A stretch of DNA of 64,000 nt from Shinella zoogloeoides (GTDB lineage: Bacteria; Pseudomonadota; Alphaproteobacteria; Rhizobiales; Rhizobiaceae), in NCBI RefSeq assembly GCF_022682305.1, contig NZ_CP093528.1, forward strand, positions 3,956,001-4,020,000. Direction: 5' to 3'. Position numbers and translations under genes: made by a program. This document shows, piece after piece, positions 50,428-61,039 of the stretch (positions within the stretch are counted from its first letter, which is position 1; each line of letters begins with the position of its first letter). The notes below the pieces were generated by a model. The model was given only the letters and a program-made list of their open reading frames with translations, was not told the DNA's origin and did not search any database.

Positions 50428-51781
50428 CCGGCTGCGTCGTCAGGCGCTGCACCGGCCAGGGCCTGGTTTCCGCCGTCATGTCGAAGCGGAAGCGGCGCAT
50501 CAGCACGCCGAGCGCGATGATCGCCTCCTGCATGGCGAAGGTCGCGCCGATGCAGATGCGCGGCCCCGCGCCGAAGGGAAGATACTGGAAGCGGTGGATC
50601 GCCTCGCGGTTCTCGGGCAGGAAGCGCTCCGGCATATAGGCGCGCGGTTTCTGCCAGAGCAGTTCGTGGCGATGCAGCGTCCAGGGCATGACGAGGATGG
50701 TAACGCCCTTCGGGATATCGACCGCCTCGCCGGAAGGGCTGGTCCAGCGATCGTTGGCGATCGCCTCGCGGTTGATCGAGGGCGCGGGCGGATAGAGCCG
50801 CATGGCCTCCTCGAAGGCGGCACGCGTCCAGGGCATGAGGTCCAGCCAGTCGACGGGATCTGCACCGCTTTCGAGAACGCGGTCGATCTCCGCTTCCATC
50901 GCCTCGCGCACATGGGGGGAGTTGGCCACGCAATAAAGCGTCCAGGCGAGCGCCCGGGCCGTCGTCTCGTGGCCCGCGCCGATGAAGGTGAGGATATTGT
51001 CCTCCACTTCCTCCATGGTCAGGCCCTCCGGTCCCGCCGCGCGCAGGAGCAGCGTCAGGAAATCGCTCGGCGCGCCGTCGCCGTCCTCCGCCATGCGCTT
51101 CAGGCGCAGGTCCATCGTGTCGCGCACGATGCGGCGGAATTTCCCCAGCACCTTCAGGCCGCCGATGCGCGTGAGGCGCGGTACCCAGGACGGCGCGCGC
51201 AGAAGGTCCATCGGGTCGATGCGGCCCATGGAATGGAGGAGATCGTCCACGTCGTCGGCGAACTTGTCCGAGGAGGTCACGATCTCGCCGGAGAACAGCG
51301 TGTCGGAGAGCACGGCGAAAGCGAGTTCCGTCATGTCGTTGCCGATGTCGAAGACCGCGCCGTCCGCGCCCTCGTATTTTTGCGCGTAAAGCTCCGACTG
51401 CGCCAGCATCTGGGTGGCGAAGCCCTTGGCGTGGCGTGGCGTGAAGATCGGCGCGACAGCCTTGCGCGAGCGCCGCCAGACCGCGCCTTCCGCCGTCAGC
51501 AGTCCGTCGCGCAGGATCGGGCGCAGCACGAGCTGGCGCACCGTCGCCATCCTGTAGTTGGCGGCGTTGTCGACGAGCAGGTATTTGATGAGGCCGGGAT
51601 CGTTGACGATCAGCGTCTTCTCGCCGAAGAAGCTCGTCATGATCCAGGGCAGCGTATAGGACGGCGTGCCCCACAGTTCCAGCGGGTTGCGGAAGACGGT
51701 GCGGATGATCTCGAGCTTCGACGGCGGCACCGTGCGGGGAACGGGTGCTGGCGGTTCGAACGGCTCGGGGCGCATGTCCAT
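50372..51781 (-). CDS. Cytochrome P450
   Basis: A 469-residue soluble-looking P450. Seen: I-helix FIGAGHETTARAL with the oxygen-activating Thr pair, ExxR in FEEAMRLYPPAPSINR, and the haem loop LPFGAGPRICIGATFA with the Cys ligand. The sequence style (HETTA, RFLPEN) is like class II/CYP102-related bacterial P450s. No ferredoxin or reductase gene lies beside it, so electrons come from elsewhere. The substrate cannot be read. Convergent overlap with the exported-protein gene. Confidence 0.92.
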   Translation of the reverse strand: MDMRPEPFEPPAPVPRTVPPSKLEIIRTVFRNPLELWGTPSYTLPWIMTSFFGEKTLIVNDPGLIKYLLVDNAANYRMATVRQLVLRPILRDGLLTAEGAVWRRSRKAVAPIFTPRHAKGFATQMLAQSELYAQKYEGADGAVFDIGNDMTELAFAVLSDTLFSGEIVTSSDKFADDVDDLLHSMGRIDPMDLLRAPSWVPRLTRIGGLKVLGKFRRIVRDTMDLRLKRMAEDGDGAPSDFLTLLLRAAGPEGLTMEEVEDNILTFIGAGHETTARALAWTLYCVANSPHVREAMEAEIDRVLESGADPVDWLDLMPWTRAAFEEAMRLYPPAPSINREAIANDRWTSPSGEAVDIPKGVTILVMPWTLHRHELLWQKPRAYMPERFLPENREAIHRFQYLPFGAGPRICIGATFAMQEAIIALGVLMRRFRFDMTAETRPWPVQRLTTQPANGLALRVTARRSASSPS

Positions 51782-51835
51782 CGTCTGCCTCCTTCCATCG
51801 GCTCTATCGAAGATGGGCCGAGAGGTGGGCGGAAG

Positions 51836-52783
51836 TTAGAGCAGGCCCTCGAGTTCCGCCAGTTTGTCGTTGATCAGCCAGCCGTAATAGTTCTCTTCCG
51901 GCCAGGTCGTCTCGCCGGCCGCGCGGTGCGCGGAAAAGGCGCTCGCGCGGGCGTCGGGATTGCCGATATTGTAGAGCGTCGCCGTCAGGCCGGGATTCTT
52001 CGAGATGTCGACGCCGGCGATCTTCCTGTAGGCGTCGATGGAGCGGCGGATCGCGGCGGCCATGTAGGCGAGCGAGATATCCGGGTCCATGATCGCCTGG
52101 TAGACGCCGGCCGCGTCGTTCTCGTCGAGCTTGTCGTAGCCGGAGATGCGGGCGACGTCGTCCGTGAGCGTCAGCGCCGTCAGCGGGTTGATCTGGCCGA
52201 GGCCGAAGGTCTGGCCGGCATAGAAGGGCTGGAAGAATACCGCGCTGAAGCGGTTGTTCGGGAAGGACGTGCCGCCGACCGTCTTGCCCCGGAAGCTGCG
52301 GTTCCAGACGCTCTCTCGGCAGGTCCACAGCGCGTAGGAGCCTTTTTTGGACGCGCACTGGGCAAATTCCGGCCGCGCGACGAAGTCGCCGATGGATTCG
52401 CCGTCATAGGCGAAGCGGAAATTGCCGGTGTAGGACGCGGCCTTCACGTAATAGCTCTGGAGGCGGTCGTAGGCGTCGACATTATAGGTGTGCTCACCGA
52501 CGATGGCGCCGACCATATGGATCGGGGCGATGCCGTATTTGCCGGCGATCGACTTGATCTTGCCGGTGAGCTGGCCGTCATTGGCGATAAGGTCGCGCAC
52601 CTTCTCGTACTTGGCGTCGAAGGAGGTCTTGCCGGCCTTGGTGCGGCGCGTGGAAGCGCCCGGGATGCTCGGCTGCTCGGCGTTGCGGTTGCCGGGCGGC
52701 ACCACGTCGATGGCCAGCGCCGTCGTCTGGCTCTGGACGAAAAGGGCGGTTGCAAGGGCAAGCACAGGCAAGAGCTGTCGCAC
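51836..52783 (-). CDS. DUF1402 exported lysozyme-like protein
   Basis: A 315-residue protein with a signal peptide (MRQLLPVLALATALFVQSQTTALA, cleavage near ALA-ID). The body has a lysozyme/transglycosylase-like pattern: IHMVGAIVGEHTYNVDA with a Glu in catalytic position, FGLGQINPLTALTLTD, LAYMAAAIRRS and ATLYNIGNP. This fits the rhizobial DUF1402 family; a peptidoglycan-cleaving role is likely but inferred. The start appears to be GTG 52783 with GGGAAA upstream. Lies between hslU and the P450 gene, 54 bp from the latter. Confidence 0.8.
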   Translation of the reverse strand: MRQLLPVLALATALFVQSQTTALAIDVVPPGNRNAEQPSIPGASTRRTKAGKTSFDAKYEKVRDLIANDGQLTGKIKSIAGKYGIAPIHMVGAIVGEHTYNVDAYDRLQSYYVKAASYTGNFRFAYDGESIGDFVARPEFAQCASKKGSYALWTCRESVWNRSFRGKTVGGTSFPNNRFSAVFFQPFYAGQTFGLGQINPLTALTLTDDVARISGYDKLDENDAAGVYQAIMDPDISLAYMAAAIRRSIDAYRKIAGVDISKNPGLTATLYNIGNPDARASAFSAHRAAGETTWPEENYYGWLINDKLAELEGLL

Positions 52784-52966
52784 GGTTCAATTTCCCGTCT
52801 GGTCGAATCTGTCGGCGGATGGCGGCGACCGATGCACGACAATCGTGTCGGAATGATGCCAGGCGCGCGGCAAAGGCGTAAGGCGCGAGCGCCCCTCCTG
52901 TCGAGGGGCCATGTCTTCAAAAATGCGGCACCGGCGGCCCCTTTCGCGGCTGCCGGTGCCGAAACG

Positions 52967-54271
52967 TCACAGGATATAGCGCGACAGGTCCGTATTGGCC
53001 GCCAGCGCGCCGACATGCTTGCGCACATAGTCGGCGTCGATGAGGAGGCTGTTGCCCCCCTTGTCCGGCGCCTCGAAGGAGATTTCGTCGAGCACCCGCT
53101 CCATCACCGTCTGCAGACGCCGCGCGCCGATATTCTCGACGCTGGCGTTGAGCTGCACGGCGACGTCCGCCAGTGCGTCGATGCCGTCCTCGGTGAAGTC
53201 GAGCGTGACGTCCTCCGTCTGCATCAGCGCCTTGTACTGGCGGATGAGGCTTGCCTCCGTTTCCGTGAGGATGCGGCGGAAGTCCTCCTTGGTCAGCGCC
53301 CGCAGCTCGACGCGGATCGGCAGGCGGCCCTGAAGCTCCGGCAGCAGGTCCGAGGGCTTGGAGACATGGAACGCGCCGGAGGCGATGAAGAGGATATGGT
53401 CGGTCTTCACCGGGCCGTACTTGGTGGCGACAGTCGTGCCCTCGACGAGCGGCAGGAGGTCGCGCTGCACGCCCTCGCGGGAAACGCCCGCGCCCATGCC
53501 GCCGTCACGCGCGGCGATCTTGTCGATCTCGTCGATGAAGACGATGCCGTCGTTCTCCGCCGAGCGGATGGCTTCGCGCTGGATCTGCTCGTTGTCGAGC
53601 AGCTTGTCGGATTCGTCGTCGATCAGGATCTTGTACGAGTCCTTGACTGTCGTCTTCACCTTCCTGGTGCGTCCGCCCATCGCCTTGCCGAACATCTCGG
53701 ACAGGTTCAGCACGCCGATATTGGCTCCCGGCATGCCGGGAATCTCGAAGCCGCCCGGCGTGCCGCTATCGGCGACGTCGACCTCGATTTCCTTGTCGTC
53801 CAGCTCGTTGTTGCGCAGCTTCTTGCGGAAACTATCGCGCGTCGCCGGCGAGGCGGTCGCGCCGACGAGGGCGTCGAGCACACGTTCCTCGGCGTTCACA
53901 TGGGCCTTGGCGGTCACCTCGGCGCGCTTCTTCTCGCGCACCAGGCCGATGCCGACCTCCACGAGATCGCGCACGATCTGCTCGACGTCGCGGCCGACAT
54001 AGCCGACCTCGGTGAACTTCGTCGCCTCGACCTTGACGAAGGGCGCGCCGGCAAGCTTGGCGAGGCGGCGCGAGATTTCCGTCTTGCCGACGCCCGTCGG
54101 GCCGATCATCAGAATGTTCTTCGGCATCACCTCGTCGCGCAGGTCCGGCTCCAGCTGGTGGCGGCGCCAGCGGTTGCGAAGCGCGATGGCGACGGCCCGC
54201 TTGGCGTCGTGCTGGCCGATGATGAAGCGGTCGAGTTCGGAAACGATCTCGCGGGGCGAAAAATTGGACAT
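52967..54271 (-). CDS. hslU: ATP-dependent protease ATPase subunit HslU
   Basis: A 434-residue AAA+ unfoldase for the HslV protease. Seen: [20 protein letters not shown], Walker [17 protein letters not shown], the pore loop VGYVGRD, Walker [13 protein letters not shown] and the C-terminal DLSRYIL that docks into HslV. Start ATG 54271; 109 bp after hslV. Confidence 0.97.
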   Translation of the reverse strand: MSNFSPREIVSELDRFIIGQHDAKRAVAIALRNRWRRHQLEPDLRDEVMPKNILMIGPTGVGKTEISRRLAKLAGAPFVKVEATKFTEVGYVGRDVEQIVRDLVEVGIGLVREKKRAEVTAKAHVNAEERVLDALVGATASPATRDSFRKKLRNNELDDKEIEVDVADSGTPGGFEIPGMPGANIGVLNLSEMFGKAMGGRTRKVKTTVKDSYKILIDDESDKLLDNEQIQREAIRSAENDGIVFIDEIDKIAARDGGMGAGVSREGVQRDLLPLVEGTTVATKYGPVKTDHILFIASGAFHVSKPSDLLPELQGRLPIRVELRALTKEDFRRILTETEASLIRQYKALMQTEDVTLDFTEDGIDALADVAVQLNASVENIGARRLQTVMERVLDEISFEAPDKGGNSLLIDADYVRKHVGALAANTDLSRYIL

Positions 54272-54380
54272 GGGCTTTTCCGTTTCTGGCAGCGGTTCCG
54301 GGCCATCGTCAGCGCCGGGCCGCCCCGTCTGTGAAGTCTCGTATATCGTGCCCGCCCTCGAAGGCGTGGGCAGGACGGTC

Positions 54381-54941
54381 TCAGCGATCGGCGTCCAGCG
54401 TTTCCACCACGACATTGTGGTTGGTGTAGACGCAGATGTCGCCGGCGATCTGCATGGCGCGGCGCGCGATCTCCTCGGCCGACTTGTTGGTGTCCATCAG
54501 CGCGCGGGCCGCGGCATAGGCATAGTTGCCGCCCGAGCCGATCGCCATGGTGCCGTGTTCCGGCTCCAGCACGTCGCCGTTGCCGGTCAGCGCCAGCGTG
54601 ACGGACTTGTCGGCGACGAGCATCATGGCTTCGAGCCGGCGCAGGTAGCGGTCGGTGCGCCAGTCCTTGGCAAGCTCGACAGCGGCGCGCATGAGCTGGT
54701 CGGGATATTGCTCCAGCTTGGCTTCCAGCCGTTCGAGCAGGGTGAAGGCGTCGGCGGTGGCGCCGGCGAAACCGGCGATCACGTCGCCCTTGGCGAGGCG
54801 GCGCACCTTGCGGGCATTGCCCTTCATCACGGTCTGGCCGAGGCTCACCTGGCCGTCGCCCGCCATCACCACCTTGCCGTCCTTGCGGACGGTGATGATC
54901 GTCGTGGCGTGCATGGAAGCGTAAGGATCGTGTTCACTCAT
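54381..54941 (-). CDS. hslV: ATP-dependent protease subunit HslV
   Basis: A 186-residue proteasome-like peptidase. The catalytic Thr is in [20 protein letters not shown], here residue 13 rather than 2, so 12 residues ([12 protein letters not shown]) must be removed for activity; the same kind of extension is frequent in Rhizobiales. [10 protein letters not shown] and [14 protein letters not shown] are typical. Start ATG 54941; an internal ATG (Met10) would still leave two residues before Thr. Confidence 0.95.
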   Translation of the reverse strand: MSEHDPYASMHATTIITVRKDGKVVMAGDGQVSLGQTVMKGNARKVRRLAKGDVIAGFAGATADAFTLLERLEAKLEQYPDQLMRAAVELAKDWRTDRYLRRLEAMMLVADKSVTLALTGNGDVLEPEHGTMAIGSGGNYAYAAARALMDTNKSAEEIARRAMQIAGDICVYTNHNVVVETLDADR

Positions 54942-55228
54942 GGATGGACCTTTCGGACCCGGGGGGCCGGGCAGGGCACCGCCGGCGAGGCGGCTTCGTC
55001 GTTCCCTATGTAAGCAGCGCCCCGGCAATTGCAAACGGGGGACGGAAGGAGAGATTTCCGGGGTTATTTTGCCGCGCGGGAGATGAAGAACGACGCACAA
55101 AGTATGATTTTATCCCAAGCGGAATAAATTCTTTATGCCCTTGCCGAATTGACTATCAATGAAAGCTCCTGAAAGTGACAGCATTCGGGATACTCCCCCA
55201 TCGTCCCGTCCTTCGGAGAGCTTTTCAC

Positions 55229-57397
55229 ATGACCTATACGGAAAAAGCCGGTCTTTCGATCGATAGCGCCCTTTATGATTTTCTCGTGAAGGAGGCGCTG
55301 CCCGGCACGGGCGTGGACGCGGAACGCTACTTCTCGGATTTCTCGGCGATCGTGCATGACCTTGCGCCGGAAAACCGCGCGCTGCTCGCCAAGCGCGATG
55401 CGCTGCAGGAAAAGATCGACGCGTGGTACCGCAAGAACGGCGCGCCTTCGGACATGGCCGTCTATGAGGCGTTCCTGCGCGAGATCGGTTATCTCCTGCC
55501 CGAGGGCGACACGTTCTCCGTGACGACGGACAATGTCGATCCGGAAATCGCCGTCGTCGCCGGTCCGCAGCTCGTCGTTCCCGTCATGAATGCGCGCTAT
55601 GCGCTGAACGCCGCCAATGCGCGCTGGGGTTCGCTCTACGACGCGCTCTACGGCACGGACGCGATCCCGGAAACGGACGGTGCGGAAAAGGGCAAGGGCT
55701 ACAATCCAGTGCGCGGCGCCAAGGTCATCGCCTGGGCGCGCGGCTTCCTCGATGATGGCGCGCCGCTGGCCGGCGCCTCCTGGCGCGACGCGGCGGGCCT
55801 TTCCGTCGAGGGCGGGAAGCTGGTCGTAGCGCTGGCGAGTGGTGGCAAGACGGGTCTTGCCGACGAGACGAAGTTTGCCGGCTATGCCGGTGAGGCCGCG
55901 GCGCCGACGCGTGTTCTCCTGCGCAACAACGGCCTGCATATCGAGATCCGCATCGATGCCGCCACGCCGACCGGCAAGGATGATGCGGCGCATATTTCCG
56001 ACGTCGTGATCGAATCGGCGCTGACCACGATCATGGACTGCGAAGACTCCGTCGCCGCCGTCGATGCCGAGGACAAGGTCGTCGTCTATCGAAACTGGCT
56101 CGGCCTGATGAAGGGCGACCTTTCGGAAGAAGTCGTCAAGGGCGGCAAGACCATCACGCGCCGCCTCAACCCCGACCGCGCCTATACCGCGCCCGACGGC
56201 TCCACCCTGACGCTGCCGGCCCGCTCGCTGATGCTGGTGCGCAATGTCGGCCACCTCATGACCAATCCGGCGATCCGCGACCGCGACGGCAACGAAGTGC
56301 CGGAAGGCATCATGGACGCCATGGTCACCGCGCTGATCGCGCTCAACGACGTCGGCCCGAACGGCCGCCGCCAGAATTCGCGTGCCGGCTCCATGTATGT
56401 CGTGAAGCCCAAGATGCACGGCCCGGAAGAAGTCGCCTTCGCCTCGAAGCTCTTCGGCCGCGTCGAGGTCGCCGTCGGCATGGCTCCGAACACCATGAAG
56501 ATGGGCATCATGGACGAGGAGCGCCGCACGACGATCAACCTCAAGGAAGCCATCCGCGCCGCCAGGGAACGCGTCGTCTTCATCAATACCGGCTTCCTCG
56601 ACCGCACCGGCGACGAAATTCACACCTCGATGGAAGCGGGTCCGATGATCCGCAAGGGCGACATGAAGCAGGCGGCCTGGATCGGCGCCTACGAGAACTG
56701 GAACGTCGATATCGGCCTCGAATGCGGCCTGTCCGGCCATGCGCAGATCGGCAAGGGCATGTGGGCCATGCCCGACCTGATGGCCGCCATGCTGGAACAG
56801 AAGATCGCCCATCCGAAGGCCGGCGCCAACACCGCCTGGGTTCCCTCGCCGACGGCTGCGACGCTGCATGCCACGCACTACCACAAGGTCAATGTCGCCG
56901 AGGTTCAGGCCTCGCTGCGCTCGCGTCCGCGCGCCAAGCTCTCCGACATCCTCTCCGTTCCGGTCGCGATTCGTCCGAACTGGACGCCGGAGGAAATCCA
57001 GCGTGAACTCGACAACAATGCGCAGGGCATCCTCGGCTATGTCGTGCGCTGGATCGACCAGGGCGTCGGCTGCTCCAAGGTTCCGGACATCAACAATGTC
57101 GGCCTGATGGAAGACCGCGCGACGCTGCGCATCTCCGCCCAGCATCTCGCCAACTGGCTGCATCACGGCGTCATCACCGAGGCGCAGATCCTCGAGACGA
57201 TGAAGCGCATGGCCGCCGTCGTCGACGGGCAGAATGCAGGCGATCCGCTCTACCGTCCGATGGCCGGTAATTTCGACGGCTCCATCGCCTTCCAGGCGGC
57301 CGTCGAACTGGTGCTGAAGGGCCGCGAACAGCCGAACGGCTATACCGAGCCGGTCCTGCATCGTCGCCGCCTGGAGCTGAAGGCCGCTGGCGGCTGA
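55229..57397 (+). CDS. glcB: Malate synthase G
   Basis: A 722-residue enzyme joining glyoxylate and acetyl-CoA to malate. Seen: [17 protein letters not shown] with the metal-binding acids, [40 protein letters not shown] and the C-terminal [18 protein letters not shown] with the catalytic base region. Length equals the G form. Start ATG 55229 after GGAGAG. The 287 bp shared with divergent hslV contain no gene and no promoter I can call firmly. Confidence 0.96.
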   Translation: MTYTEKAGLSIDSALYDFLVKEALPGTGVDAERYFSDFSAIVHDLAPENRALLAKRDALQEKIDAWYRKNGAPSDMAVYEAFLREIGYLLPEGDTFSVTTDNVDPEIAVVAGPQLVVPVMNARYALNAANARWGSLYDALYGTDAIPETDGAEKGKGYNPVRGAKVIAWARGFLDDGAPLAGASWRDAAGLSVEGGKLVVALASGGKTGLADETKFAGYAGEAAAPTRVLLRNNGLHIEIRIDAATPTGKDDAAHISDVVIESALTTIMDCEDSVAAVDAEDKVVVYRNWLGLMKGDLSEEVVKGGKTITRRLNPDRAYTAPDGSTLTLPARSLMLVRNVGHLMTNPAIRDRDGNEVPEGIMDAMVTALIALNDVGPNGRRQNSRAGSMYVVKPKMHGPEEVAFASKLFGRVEVAVGMAPNTMKMGIMDEERRTTINLKEAIRAARERVVFINTGFLDRTGDEIHTSMEAGPMIRKGDMKQAAWIGAYENWNVDIGLECGLSGHAQIGKGMWAMPDLMAAMLEQKIAHPKAGANTAWVPSPTAATLHATHYHKVNVAEVQASLRSRPRAKLSDILSVPVAIRPNWTPEEIQRELDNNAQGILGYVVRWIDQGVGCSKVPDINNVGLMEDRATLRISAQHLANWLHHGVITEAQILETMKRMAAVVDGQNAGDPLYRPMAGNFDGSIAFQAAVELVLKGREQPNGYTEPVLHRRRLELKAAGG

Positions 57398-57448
57398 CGT
57401 TTCTACCGGCAAGGCGCTCGCCGTCCTGTCGGCACGATCTCAAACGAA

Positions 57449-57478
57449 AGAGGCCGCCGGATTGCTCCGGCGGCCTCT
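57449..57478. terminator. Terminator between glcB and the L,D-transpeptidase gene
   Basis: A perfect 12-bp stem (57449-57460 with 57467-57478, loop ATTGCT) flanked by A-rich left and AT-rich right sides in a convergent gap; probably bidirectional. Confidence 0.82.
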
Positions 57479-57506
57479 CTATATATATACGGGATCGATT
57501 GTCCGC

Positions 57507-58169
57507 TTACTGCTGGACAACGACGCGGGCGCTGGTGCCGGGGCGGACGCGCTTGTAGAGGTCGATGATGTCCTGGTTCATCAGGCGGATGCAGCCCGAG
57601 GAGGCGGCGGTGCCGATGGAGGACCATTCCGGCGTGCCGTGCAGGCGGAACAGCGTGTCCTGGCCCTTGTCGTTGAAGAGATACATGGCGCGTGCGCCGA
57701 GCGGGTTCTTCAGGCCCGGACCCATGCCGTCCTTGACGTAGCGGGCGACTTCCGGCTTGCGGTCCGCCATTTCCTTCGGCGGATGCCAGGTCGGCCATTC
57801 CTGCTTCCAGGCGATATAGGCTTCACCCTGCCAGGCAAAGCCCGACTTGCCGACGCCGATGCCGTAGCGCACGGCCTTGCCGCCGGGCAGTACATAATAA
57901 AGGAAGCGGTTCGGCGTGTTGACGACGATCGTGCCCGGCTTCTCGCTGGTGGCGTAATCGACGATCTGGCGGTGGTACTTCGTGTTCACCTTGCTGATCG
58001 GGATTGCCGGCAGGGCGTAGCCGTTGTCCTCGACAGCGCCATAATCCGAAGTGAAGATGGCATTGGTCGCCACCTTTTCGCCCGGACCGGACGTGGAGGA
58101 GGAAGAGCAACCGGCGAGCGTGACGGCTGCTGCGAGGCCGCACAGAAGGAGGGCATTGCGGAGGCGCAT
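57507..58169 (-). CDS. L,D-transpeptidase lipoprotein (YkuD domain)
   Basis: A 220-residue cell-wall enzyme. A lipobox TLAGC places the lipidated Cys at 21, so it is anchored in the envelope. The YkuD motif is complete: His177 in RLHGTPEWSS and Cys193 in SSGCIRLMNQD. It forms 3-3 crosslinks or attaches proteins to peptidoglycan. Single gene with a terminator after it; divergent from mmcB. Confidence 0.92.
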   Translation of the reverse strand: MRLRNALLLCGLAAAVTLAGCSSSSTSGPGEKVATNAIFTSDYGAVEDNGYALPAIPISKVNTKYHRQIVDYATSEKPGTIVVNTPNRFLYYVLPGGKAVRYGIGVGKSGFAWQGEAYIAWKQEWPTWHPPKEMADRKPEVARYVKDGMGPGLKNPLGARAMYLFNDKGQDTLFRLHGTPEWSSIGTAASSGCIRLMNQDIIDLYKRVRPGTSARVVVQQ

Positions 58170-58548
58170 GGGAGTCTCTTGGGTCAGGGAATTAGGAAGT
58201 TCCGTGGCGCAGAACTTTCATCGATCATGGTTTATTTTCGATTAAACCGGTCAATGCAAGCGCGTGCGCTGCGGCATGGGCCTGCGCTTGAGCAAAAAAC
58301 CGGGAGAGTGTTTTTTTGCAACAATATCGCCCGGTTTCCGCCGCTTTCGCCGCACCCGACGCCATGCCAAGCACGCCTTGCCCGCCCGTTCAACGGCCTT
58401 TGCGCCTGTCGGCCCGAAGCCGCACAGGAACCGCGCGGGGCGGTTAATGGAGTCTTTCGTGAGTCGCGATGGTACGCCCCGTCTTAACTTTTCGCCGGCC
58501 GGACAGGCGATTCGCGCTAGACTGCGATTCGATCCCGAGGATTTCCAG

Positions 58549-59079
58549 ATGACGATCGTCTCGCTGCACAACGACAATCCGCTGCTCGATGGCCGCCAGT
58601 CGGACCGCGCCATGATGGTGCGCCGCGGCGTGCAGCGCATGCTGATGGAGATGCGCCATGCGGTTCTGCCCGAGCTGACGCTGGCGAGCGGCCGGCGCGC
58701 CGACCTCATCAGCCTTTCGGACAAGGGCGAGATCTGGATCGTCGAGATCAAGACGTCGATCGAGGATTTTCGCGTCGACCGCAAATGGCCGGATTACCGC
58801 CGCCATTGCGACAGGCTGTTCTTCGCCACCCACAAGGATGTGCCGCTCGATATCTTCCCGGAGGATTGCGGCCTCATCCTTTCCGATGGTTACGGCGCGC
58901 ATATGCTGCGCGAGGCGCCAGAGCACAGGCTTTCCGCCCCGACGCGCAAGGCCGTGACCTTCGCCTTCGCCCGCGTCGCCGCGGGCCGGTTGCTGCTTGC
59001 GGAATTCTCCATGGATGCCCGGCGCGACGGGCCGGACATCTCTGCCATCGTTTCCGGTCGCCGGGACGAACCGGCCTGA
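58549..59079 (+). CDS. mmcB: MmcB-family DNA repair protein
   Basis: A 176-residue PD-(D/E)xK-like protein. The motif is visible as ELTLASGRRADLISLSD followed by IWIVEIKTSIEDF, and RKWPDYRRHCDRLFFAT. Caulobacter MmcB is needed for mitomycin C tolerance and SOS-linked repair. ATG 58549 begins the conserved part; the frame continues far upstream into probable non-coding DNA. Its stop directly abuts the actR stop (convergent). Confidence 0.88.
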   Translation: MTIVSLHNDNPLLDGRQSDRAMMVRRGVQRMLMEMRHAVLPELTLASGRRADLISLSDKGEIWIVEIKTSIEDFRVDRKWPDYRRHCDRLFFATHKDVPLDIFPEDCGLILSDGYGAHMLREAPEHRLSAPTRKAVTFAFARVAAGRLLLAEFSMDARRDGPDISAIVSGRRDEPA

Positions 59080-59649
59080 TTATTTCGGCGCGCGCTTTGC
59101 CAGGATGCGCTGAAGCGTGCGGCGGTGCATGTTGAGGCGGCGGGCCGTCTCGGAAACATTGCGGTCGCACATCTCGTAGACGCGCTGGATATGCTCCCAG
59201 CGCACACGGTCGGCCGACATCGGGTTTTCCGGCAGTTCCACCTTCTCCCCGGGGCGCTGCGTCAGCGCGGCGAAGATGTCGTCGGCATCGGCGGGCTTGG
59301 CGAGATAATCGACCGCGCCGAGCTTCACCGCATTCACCGCCGTTGCGATATTGCCGTAGCCGGTGAGCATGATGATGCGTGTGTCGTCGCGGCGCTGGCG
59401 GATGGCGGCGATGACGTCGAGGCCGCTGCCGTCGCCGAGGCGCAGGTCCACGACCGCATATTTCGGCGGGTTCGTCTTGGCCTTGGCGATCCCTTCCGCC
59501 ACGGACTCGGCCGTGTCGACGGCGAAGCCGCGCGTTTCCATGGCGCGCGCAAGCCGGCGCAGGAAGGGCGCGTCGTCATCGACGAGAAGAAGGGAAGGAT
59601 CCGGCCCGATATCGTCGGTTGCCGTCTGCGGTTCGGTATTTTCTGTCAT
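59080..59649 (-). CDS. actR: Redox response regulator ActR (RegA/PrrA)
   Basis: A 189-residue regulator: receiver with LLVDDD and phospho-Asp68 in VVDLRLGDGSG, a proline-bearing linker, and a Fis-type HTH (NVSETARRLNMHRRTLQRIL) at the C-terminus. This fits ActR/RegA, which with its kinase controls redox, carbon fixation, nitrogen and acid-tolerance genes. 77 bp downstream of actS. Confidence 0.95.
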   Translation of the reverse strand: MTENTEPQTATDDIGPDPSLLLVDDDAPFLRRLARAMETRGFAVDTAESVAEGIAKAKTNPPKYAVVDLRLGDGSGLDVIAAIRQRRDDTRIIMLTGYGNIATAVNAVKLGAVDYLAKPADADDIFAALTQRPGEKVELPENPMSADRVRWEHIQRVYEMCDRNVSETARRLNMHRRTLQRILAKRAPK

Positions 59650-59726
59650 TTTTCTTCTTCCGTGGCCGGTTTTCGTCCAGTCTTGATCGGCGTCAGCTTA
59701 TCACCCGTTCGAGAGGGTGGGTAAAG

Positions 59727-61028
59727 TCATTTCGCACCCTTGGCTTCCATGCGGGTCCGCGGCCAATCGACCGAGACGCGTGCGCCCGGCCGGTCGCCGG
59801 TGCGGTTGCCGAAGGTCAGTTTCGCGCCGGAGCGCTCCAGCAGCGTCTTGGCGATGAAGAGGCCGAGGCCGAGGCCGCCGGCCCGCTCGTCCTTCTGCCG
59901 CTTGGTGACATAGGGGTCGCCGATGCGCTGGAGGATATCCGCCGCATAGCCGTCGCCGTCGTCCTCGATGACGATCGTCACCCGCTCCGGCGTGTGGCTC
60001 ACGGTGACGGTCACCTCCTCGCGGGCATGGTCGACCGCATTTTCGAGCAGGTTGCCGAGGCCGTAGAGAATGCCGGGATTGCGGTTGCCGACCGGTTCGC
60101 TCTCCCGCTCGCCGTTTTCGACGAGATTGAGCCGGATGCCGAATTCGCGGTGCGGCGCCAGGACTTCTTCCATAAGGGAGGAGAGCGGCAGCACACGCAT
60201 ATGCGCCTCGTCCTCGGTGGACAGCGTCGTCAGCCGCCGCAGGATGTCGCGGCAGCGCTCGCTCTGGCTTCGCAGCAGTTGCACATCTTCCTTGAAACGG
60301 TCGTCGCTGCCCAGTTCCCGCTCCATCTCGCGGGCGACGACGCTGATCGTGGCGAGCGGCGTGCCCAGCTCGTGCGCTGCCGCCGCGGCCAGCCCGTCGA
60401 GCTGCGAAAGATGCTTTTCGCGCTGGAGGATGAGTTCGGTCGCCGCCAGCGCATCGGAAAGCTCCGCCGCTTCCTGCGACACGCGATAGGAATAGAAGGC
60501 GGCGAAGGCAGTCGTCGAGACGATGGCGAACCAGAAGCCGGCCGTCAGGATCGGCGGCACGACGAGCAGCGTGCCCGGAAACCACGGCAGCGGAAAGGGG
60601 GTGAAGGCGAGCGCCGTGATGCCCGCAACGGCAAGCCCGCCGAGCGTCAGGCTGAAGCGCACCGGCTGTAGCGACGAGGAGATGATGACCGGCACGCAGA
60701 CGAGCGGCGCAAAGGGATTGGCAAGGCCGCCGGTGATGAAGAGCAGCGCAGTCAGCTGGCACAGATCGAAGGCGAGCAACAGGAAGGCCGCCGCCGGCGT
60801 GAGGCGATGGGCCGGCGGAAAGCGCACGGCGAGGAAGAAGTTCACCGCCGCCAGAAGCGCGATCAGCACCGCGCTCGGCAGCAGCGGCAGCGGAAAGTCC
60901 AGCCAGAGCGCTACGACGATGACGCTGATCGACTGGCCGGCCACCGCCAGCCAGCGCAGGCGGATGAGCGTCTCGAGGCGAAGCCGCCGGCCGGAGCCGT
61001 CGAGGTCGAGATCCTGGTAGAATGTCAT
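59727..61028 (-). CDS. actS: Redox sensor histidine kinase ActS (RegB/PrrB)
   Basis: A 433-residue kinase with about six membrane segments (27-185), the quinone-binding motif GGLANPF (100-106), phospho-His219 in AAAHELGTPLATI and the ATPase motifs NLLENAVDHA and GGLGLGLFIA. Cys259 lies exactly 40 residues after the histidine, as the redox-active Cys265 does after His225 in RegB. ATG 61028 follows GGAGACGGG; 11 nt after hrpB. Confidence 0.95.
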   Translation of the reverse strand: MTFYQDLDLDGSGRRLRLETLIRLRWLAVAGQSISVIVVALWLDFPLPLLPSAVLIALLAAVNFFLAVRFPPAHRLTPAAAFLLLAFDLCQLTALLFITGGLANPFAPLVCVPVIISSSLQPVRFSLTLGGLAVAGITALAFTPFPLPWFPGTLLVVPPILTAGFWFAIVSTTAFAAFYSYRVSQEAAELSDALAATELILQREKHLSQLDGLAAAAAHELGTPLATISVVAREMERELGSDDRFKEDVQLLRSQSERCRDILRRLTTLSTEDEAHMRVLPLSSLMEEVLAPHREFGIRLNLVENGERESEPVGNRNPGILYGLGNLLENAVDHAREEVTVTVSHTPERVTIVIEDDGDGYAADILQRIGDPYVTKRQKDERAGGLGLGLFIAKTLLERSGAKLTFGNRTGDRPGARVSVDWPRTRMEAKGAK

Positions 61029-61039
61029 TCCCGTCTCCT

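Noticed and set aside
50594..54334. Very long plus-strand open frame (over 1200 codons)
   Set aside because: It is antisense to the P450, DUF1402 and hslU genes, which have clear motifs; such shadows are common at high GC.
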